Part shown: positions 59,268-64,000 of the stretch, piece by piece
Position numbering within the stretch: the first letter of the stretch is position 1
How the letters are laid out: every line of letters starts with the position of its first letter
Origin: Actinoplanes sp. KI2
GTDB taxonomy: Bacteria > Actinomycetota > Actinomycetes > Mycobacteriales > Micromonosporaceae
Assembly: GCF_025630775.1 (NCBI RefSeq)
Contig: NZ_JAOSZE010000015.1
Location: forward strand, 124,001-188,000
DNA length: 64,000 bases
Direction of reading: 5' to 3'
The notes under the pieces: model-generated
Seen by the model: the letters and a program-made list of their open reading frames with translations, nothing else
What the model was told of the DNA's origin: nothing
The model's database searches: none
Position numbers and translations under genes: made by a program

Positions 59268-60671
59268 TCAGGCGGCGACCCGCTCGCGGTGTGGGGCGGC
59301 CACGTCGACCGTTGCGGCGAGCAGGGCGCAGACGACGAAGCCGATCGTCACCCAGAGGGAGTCGCGGAAGGCCAGGTCCCAGCTTCCGTGGTGGTAGGCG
59401 AGCCGGTTGAAGAACATCGAGCCGACGGCCGCGATCCCGACCGCCGTGCCGATTCGCTGGCCGGTCTGCAGCACCGCGCCCGCGCTGCCGGCTCGGCGTA
59501 CCGGAACCTCGGCGAGGGTGAGTGTCTGGTTCGGTGCGATCACGAAACCGCTGCCTACGCCGGCGACCAGGAACGGCAGCGCGGTGGCCCACCCGGCCCC
59601 GTGCCCGGGCACGAAATGCAACGCCAGCACGACCGCCGCCAGCCCGCCGATGACCAGGATCAGGCCGGTCACCACCAGCGGGCGCCCGTACCGGTTGACC
59701 AAGCGGCCGCCGATCGCCGAGCCGGCCGCGGAGCCGAGCGCGAACGGCGTGATCGCCAGGCCCGCCGCCAGCGCCGAGTAGTGCAGCCCGCTCTGCAGCA
59801 GCAGCGTGTACGTGAAGAAGATCGAGGTGAACCCGCCGAAGTAGAGCATGCCGACCAGCGCGCCCAACCCGTACGACCGGACCCGGAACAGCGACAGGTC
59901 GACCAGCGCCGTCCGCCGCCGGCCGTAATAGCGCTCCCAGCCGACGAAAACCGCCAGCACCACCGCCCCGGCCACCGCGAGCAGCCACTTCGCCGAGCCG
60001 TGCCACTCGCGCTCCTGAACCAGCGGCAGAAGCAGCAGCACCACGCCCAAACCGAGCAGCAGCACGCCGACCGGGTCGAGGCTTTCCTGCTGCCGCTGCT
60101 CGCGGGGGCGCTTGGGGATCCACCGGAAGCCGAGCACGATCGCGGCGATGCCGATCGGCACGTTGATGTAGAAGATCCAGCGCCAGCCCTCGGCCGCGCC
60201 GAAGACCTGGATCAGCAGGCCGCCGAGCAGCGGGCCGATCGCCGTAGAGATGCCGATCGTGGCGCCCAGCAGGCCGAACGGGCGGCCCCGCTCGGCCGGT
60301 GCGAACAACTGCTGGACCAGGCCGGAGACCTGCGGGTTGACCACACCGGCCGCGGCGCCCTGGACGAGCCGGGCGACGACCAGCCACAGCGCGCCGGTGG
60401 CCAGGCCGGCGGCGGCACTGGCCAGCGTGAAGATCGCCAGGCCGGCGATGAAGACATCGCGCCGGCCGCGGGCGTCGCCGAACCGGCCGGCGGGGACCAG
60501 CAGCAGGCCGAAGGTCAGCGCGTAGCCGGACAGCACCCATTGCAGCTCGCCCGAGCTCAGGTTCAGGTCGTTGCGGATCGAGGGGAGCGCGACGTTCACG
60601 ATGCTGACGTCGAGCAGCGTCATGAAGGCCGCGACCAGGGCCACGGTCATCGCATGCCAGCGATTCACCAC
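59268..60671 (-). CDS. MFS drug transporter, DHA2 (EmrB/QacA) type
   Basis: The 467-aa protein has about 14 membrane helices. Motif LDVSIVNVALPSIRNDL (about residues 19-35) and loop motif GRFGDARGRRDVF (about 61-73) are diagnostic of the DHA2 drug:H+ antiporter group. IGPLLGGLLIQVFGAAEGWRWIFYINVPIG (about 145-174) is motif C. It probably exports drugs or hydrophobic metabolites. No regulator gene is adjacent. Confidence 0.92.
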   Translation of the reverse strand: MVNRWHAMTVALVAAFMTLLDVSIVNVALPSIRNDLNLSSGELQWVLSGYALTFGLLLVPAGRFGDARGRRDVFIAGLAIFTLASAAAGLATGALWLVVARLVQGAAAGVVNPQVSGLVQQLFAPAERGRPFGLLGATIGISTAIGPLLGGLLIQVFGAAEGWRWIFYINVPIGIAAIVLGFRWIPKRPREQRQQESLDPVGVLLLGLGVVLLLLPLVQEREWHGSAKWLLAVAGAVVLAVFVGWERYYGRRRTALVDLSLFRVRSYGLGALVGMLYFGGFTSIFFTYTLLLQSGLHYSALAAGLAITPFALGSAAGSAIGGRLVNRYGRPLVVTGLILVIGGLAAVVLALHFVPGHGAGWATALPFLVAGVGSGFVIAPNQTLTLAEVPVRRAGSAGAVLQTGQRIGTAVGIAAVGSMFFNRLAYHHGSWDLAFRDSLWVTIGFVVCALLAATVDVAAPHRERVAA

Positions 60672-60705
60672 GGCAGGGCAGTTCCCTCCGCCCCGGCGGC
60701 CAAAA

Positions 60706-62280
60706 CTACGCCTGGTCGGCTACCACGCGGTCGCGGCCGGCTCGCTTCGCAGCGTACAGATTGCGGTCGGCCTGCGACAGCAGCGCGGAGACCGTCGCCC
60801 GCCCGTCCGGCGCGGTGGTCACGCCGATGCTGGAGGTCACCGGGAGCGCCCCGGTCACCGGCTGCCAGCCGTGCGTGCGGATCCGCAGCCGGAGCAGCTC
60901 GCAGCGGCGGGTGGCCTCGACGGCGTCGATCCCCGGGAAGATCAGCAGGAACTCCTCGCCACCCATCCGGGCCGCGATGATCGGACCGGACGCGGCCTCC
61001 TGCAGGAGCGCGCCGACGTGCTGCAGCACCGTGTCGCCGGTGGCGTGCGACAGCGTGTCGTTGATCCGCTTGAAGTGGTCGAGGTCGGCGATCGCCACCG
61101 AGATCGGGGTCCGGGTGGCGGTCGCCTCGCCGATCAGGGCGGGCAGCCGCTCGTTGACGTACCGGCGGTTGTACAGGCCGGTCAGCGCGTCCCGGTGGGC
61201 CATCTCGCGGAAGTGCTCGCTGGCCCGGCGGGCCTCGTTCGCCTCGAAGACCGCCTGCATGGCGCGGGCCCGGGACTCCCGCTGCGCCGAGTGCAGCGCC
61301 GACGAGGCGGTGTGGAAGAGCAGATGTTCCTCGTACGCCGCCCGGAAGTCACCGGTGGCGGCGTGCAGCGCGGCCTGCTCCTGCCGGACGCGGGCGCGCA
61401 GCCCGGCCAGCCCGTTGGCCTCGCACTCGCAGATCGCCCGGTCCAGCGCGACCTGCGCGTCCGCGTACCGGCCGGCCAGCCGGCGCGCCTCGGCGAGGGT
61501 GAGCAGGCACTCGGCGGCCGCGTCGGCCTCGTTGGCCACGACCCGGCCGTCGAGGACCCCGGCCAGCGCGGTCTCGACCGCGTCGTACCGCCCGCTCATC
61601 ATGTCCACCCGGGCCACGGTGTCCAGCAGGTTCGCGGCAAACCGGCAGCCGGTGGCCGCCATGATGGCCCGCATCCGGTCGGTGAGCGCGCGGGCGGCGG
61701 ACTCGTCGCCGACCTCGTACGCGGAGTAGGCCATGTTGTTGAGGATGAGCAGTATGAAGTCCTGGTCGTCGAGCTCCTCGGCGATCTTCAGCGCCTCGCG
61801 GTAGCGGCGGTCGCCGTCGGCCGGGGAGCCGGAGTCGTCCAGGCCCACGGCCAGCGTCATCAGGTGCCGGGCGCGGATCTTCGGGGGTACGTCGTCGGTC
61901 AGGTGGGCGACGGACTGCACCGCATGGGTGAGCGCGTCGGAGACGTCGCCGACCAACCGGTAGAAGATCGACAGCTGGCGGTGCGCACGAGCCAGCACGT
62001 ACGGGCTGTCGTGCTGCTCGGCCCAGTCGCGCACCTGGTGCGCCAGCCGGCCGCCCTCGCCGACCCGGCCCTCGCGCATCTGCACGTCGGCGAGCAGCAG
62101 GTGGGTGCGTTGCACCGCCTCCTCGTCGCCGGCTTCGCGCGCGATCTGCTGCGCCTCCAGCGCCGGGGCGCGTACGGTGCGAAAGGCCTCCACCCCGCGG
62201 CTCTCCAGCTCGAGCAGGGTAGCCGCGAGCGGGGTGTCGTCCGCCAGCGCGTGGTCGCGCTCCGCAGCCTTCGTCGTCAC
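60706..62280 (-). CDS. TPR-GGDEF diguanylate cyclase
   Basis: The 524-aa soluble protein has a tetratricopeptide-like helical sensor region (residues 15-340) and a C-terminal GGDEF domain with VAIADLDHFKRINDTLSHATGD and active-site MGGEEF (about residue 455). GGEEF is catalytically competent, so it should make cyclic-di-GMP. No EAL domain or membrane anchor. It complements the GGDEF-EAL protein at 2098-4368. Confidence 0.92.
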   Translation of the reverse strand: MTTKAAERDHALADDTPLAATLLELESRGVEAFRTVRAPALEAQQIAREAGDEEAVQRTHLLLADVQMREGRVGEGGRLAHQVRDWAEQHDSPYVLARAHRQLSIFYRLVGDVSDALTHAVQSVAHLTDDVPPKIRARHLMTLAVGLDDSGSPADGDRRYREALKIAEELDDQDFILLILNNMAYSAYEVGDESAARALTDRMRAIMAATGCRFAANLLDTVARVDMMSGRYDAVETALAGVLDGRVVANEADAAAECLLTLAEARRLAGRYADAQVALDRAICECEANGLAGLRARVRQEQAALHAATGDFRAAYEEHLLFHTASSALHSAQRESRARAMQAVFEANEARRASEHFREMAHRDALTGLYNRRYVNERLPALIGEATATRTPISVAIADLDHFKRINDTLSHATGDTVLQHVGALLQEAASGPIIAARMGGEEFLLIFPGIDAVEATRRCELLRLRIRTHGWQPVTGALPVTSSIGVTTAPDGRATVSALLSQADRNLYAAKRAGRDRVVADQA

Positions 62281-62374
62281 TCGTGCCTGCTTCCTGCCAG
62301 GGGGCTCTGACGAAACAAGTTTGGGGAGCCGGGAGAGCAGGGAAGGTCACGGCGAGTTGCGAATCAGGTGCGAA

Positions 62375-63952
62375 TCATCGGTGTGTGCAGACCGGTGCCG
62401 AGGCGGGGATCCGGTCCGTCGAGTATGCCACCGAGACCGTGAAGCAGTAGTTCTGCGTGTCGTCCAGCCCGTACACCATGTAATCGGTGGTCCCGGCCGG
62501 GAGCTGCTGGAACGCTCGCAGCGGCTGCCCGCTGCGGGCCCCGGAGACCAGCACCGGGCCCTCGGCGCCCTTCGGGTAGACCCAGCTCAGGGCGACGCTG
62601 TCCCGGTTGTCCTTCAGCTTGACGTCGGTCGGTGCCCCGGGCGCGCCGGTCGCGGTCGGCGACGCGTGGGCCGAGACGGTGGGCGGGGGCGGGGCCGCCG
62701 TGGTGGGCGCGACGGTGGGCTGGGCGCCGGTCGCGCCGTTCGCGTCCGGCAGCGTCAGCGCCACCACCGCGACGGCCACGGCGATCACCGCGATCACCAC
62801 CGCGATCAGCAGGAACGGCTGCCGGCGCCGGGGCGGCGGCTGGTCGGTGCGCACCGGCAGCAGACGTTCGGAGTTGGGCGGGGTGGTCAGCGTCGCGGCC
62901 CGGGCGGTGCCGACCGGCTGCGGCCGGCCGTCCGGCCCGAAGTCGGGGAACCGATGGCCGGGCAGCGGCGGGGGCGTGTCGGCCCGCGCGTGCCGGCCGG
63001 TCAGGTCGCCCGGCGCCGGGGCGACGTCGGCCAGGTAGAGCGGCTGCTGGTAGACGGTGCCGTTGGGGTCGGTGATCCGGTCGTCCGCTGGGCTGCCGGC
63101 GGTCGGTTCTTCGGGCGGTTCTTCGGGCGGTTCTTCGGGCGGTTCTTCGGGCGCCTCGGCGTACCCCGGGCTCTGCGGGTCCGGGACCGCCGGGCGGCGC
63201 GGGAACGGGACCGTGCGGGGGCCCGTCGACTGCTCGACCCGGCCGCACACGTGCCGGCCGCTGGCCGGCGCGACGGCGAGAGCCGCGACCTGGCGTACCA
63301 GCGGATGGTCGGCCGGCAGATAGCGCGCGCACAGCTCCTGGGCCAGCGCGAGGTGCTCGGCGGACTCGCCGTCGCGGGCGCACTCGCGCTCCATCGCGCC
63401 GAGCCGGGCCAGCATCTTGATCCCGGCCGGGGAAGCGTCGCCGTGGCGGTGCCGGTGCCGCACCCAGGCGCCGGTCAGCCGGGCCCGGGCCGAGGTGCAG
63501 TGGCCGGCCGCGTGCTCGGCGGTGGCCAGGTCGGCCTCGGCGGCCAGCACCCGGGGCGAATCCGGACCGTCCAGCTCGGTGAGGTCGGTGACCAGTCGCT
63601 CGTACACCTGCGCGGCGCGTCCATAATGGCCCACCCGGTGCAGGACGGCGGCGTGCGTGGCCGCCGCGGCCACCGTGCGCTCGTCGCGCGGGCCGTGCAG
63701 CCGCTCCTCGGCCTCGTGCGCGAAGGTCGCCCACAACCGGGCGCCGTGCGCATCGCCGAGCGCGATCAGGATGCGGGCGTGCAGCGCCGCGGCGAGCGCG
63801 AGATCGGGGTCGGCAGCGCGCGGGTCGGTGGTGTCGGCCTGATCGAGCACGCCCGCGAGCACCCGGCGAGCACCCGCCAGATCACCCGCGGAGGACAATG
63901 TCTGCGCGCGCTGGGTGAGCTCGGCAAGCTGGGCGGGGGGCACGTGTCCCAT
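62375..63952 (-). CDS. TPR protein with membrane anchor and FN3-like C-terminus
   Basis: The 525-aa protein has cytoplasmic TPR-like helices (residues 1-215), a low-complexity Pro/Glu region with four 12-bp-encoded PPEE repeats (about 265-285), one membrane helix (about 375-400, FLLIAVVIAVIAVAVAVVAL) and a Pro/Thr linker. An extracytoplasmic fibronectin-like domain (about 440-525, KLKDNRDSVALSWVYPKG then YGLDDTQNYCFTVSVAY) ends the protein. Topology suggests a sensor or scaffold crossing the membrane. Function unknown. Confidence 0.8.
   Translation of the reverse strand: MGHVPPAQLAELTQRAQTLSSAGDLAGARRVLAGVLDQADTTDPRAADPDLALAAALHARILIALGDAHGARLWATFAHEAEERLHGPRDERTVAAAATHAAVLHRVGHYGRAAQVYERLVTDLTELDGPDSPRVLAAEADLATAEHAAGHCTSARARLTGAWVRHRHRHGDASPAGIKMLARLGAMERECARDGESAEHLALAQELCARYLPADHPLVRQVAALAVAPASGRHVCGRVEQSTGPRTVPFPRRPAVPDPQSPGYAEAPEEPPEEPPEEPPEEPTAGSPADDRITDPNGTVYQQPLYLADVAPAPGDLTGRHARADTPPPLPGHRFPDFGPDGRPQPVGTARAATLTTPPNSERLLPVRTDQPPPRRRQPFLLIAVVIAVIAVAVAVVALTLPDANGATGAQPTVAPTTAAPPPPTVSAHASPTATGAPGAPTDVKLKDNRDSVALSWVYPKGAEGPVLVSGARSGQPLRAFQQLPAGTTDYMVYGLDDTQNYCFTVSVAYSTDRIPASAPVCTHR
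63105..63152 (-). repeat. Four exact 12-bp repeats inside the TPR/FN3 gene
   Basis: GGTTCTTCGGGC occurs four times in tandem (63105, 63117, 63129, 63141), encoding PPEE repeats in frame. Identity suggests recent expansion. Confidence 0.9.
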
Positions 63953-64000
63953 AGTGCTCGGTCGAACACCGTGGGTACAACCCTGACGCAGGCGCGGCTC

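Overview
The window is chromosomal DNA from a high-GC Gram-positive actinobacterium. GC is strongly biased at third codon positions, GTG starts and 1-4 bp start/stop overlaps are common, and the gene content (DUF1996, DUF4097 next to a DrrAB-type ABC exporter, F420/DUF385-type reductase, HTH-WD40 proteins, AlkZ-like glycosylase, streptogrisin-type protease) fits Micromonosporaceae such as Actinoplanes. The genus is inference; no rRNA or intact tRNA is present to anchor it.

1-8.9 kb holds small regulator/enzyme pairs: a GntR-TetR hybrid regulator diverging from an FAD monooxygenase with three operator-like sites, a GGDEF-EAL protein, a TetR regulator diverging from a CocE-type hydrolase, an AlkZ-like glycosylase and a quinone-oxidoreductase-like gene. 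9.1-16.1 kb carries a DUF1996 protein, a KDPG aldolase/KDG kinase pair, a GlxA-type regulator, an isochorismatase-like hydrolase, FabV, and a MerR-VOC fusion. 16.1-19.3 kb is an operon of a ribbon-helix-helix protein, DUF4097 protein, and DrrA/DrrB-like exporter. 19.4-23.5 kb has a MobA-like transferase, O-methyltransferase, epoxide hydrolase and secreted subtilase. 23.5-29.8 kb is a divergent sulfonate/organosulfur cluster: FMN reductase, LLM monooxygenase, flavin reductase and LLM monooxygenase on the minus strand, and permease, lipoprotein, ATPase and cupin on the plus strand, with a nested dyad between them.

29.9-44.9 kb holds an orphan OmpR-type winged helix, an FAD/NAD(P)-binding protein, an S1 protease, a P450, cell-wall enzymes (class-A beta-lactamase-like hydrolase, L,D-transpeptidase), a truncated carboxylesterase, an EEP-family phosphatase overlapping a double PAP2 protein, a SpoIIE-type PP2C phosphatase, DedA, MBL hydrolase, DUF1990, diacylglycerol kinase and YihY/BrkB.

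45.0-59.2 kb is an accessory region. It begins at a tRNA 3'-end remnant and contains an IS5-like transposase remnant, at least five broken genes, a DUF4143 ATPase with 22-bp-phased upstream repeats, an Rpn-like nuclease, a short interspersed repeat present six times, and two copies of an apparently unrecognised gene pair: a tiny one-helix membrane protein divergent from a HTH-headed protein (one with WD40 repeats, one with membrane helices). 59.3-64 kb returns to ordinary chromosome with a DHA2-type MFS transporter, a TPR-GGDEF diguanylate cyclase and a TPR/FN3 membrane protein.

A second theme is tandem duplication of short sequences that include a gene's stop codon (12.4, 19.3 and 39.8 kb).
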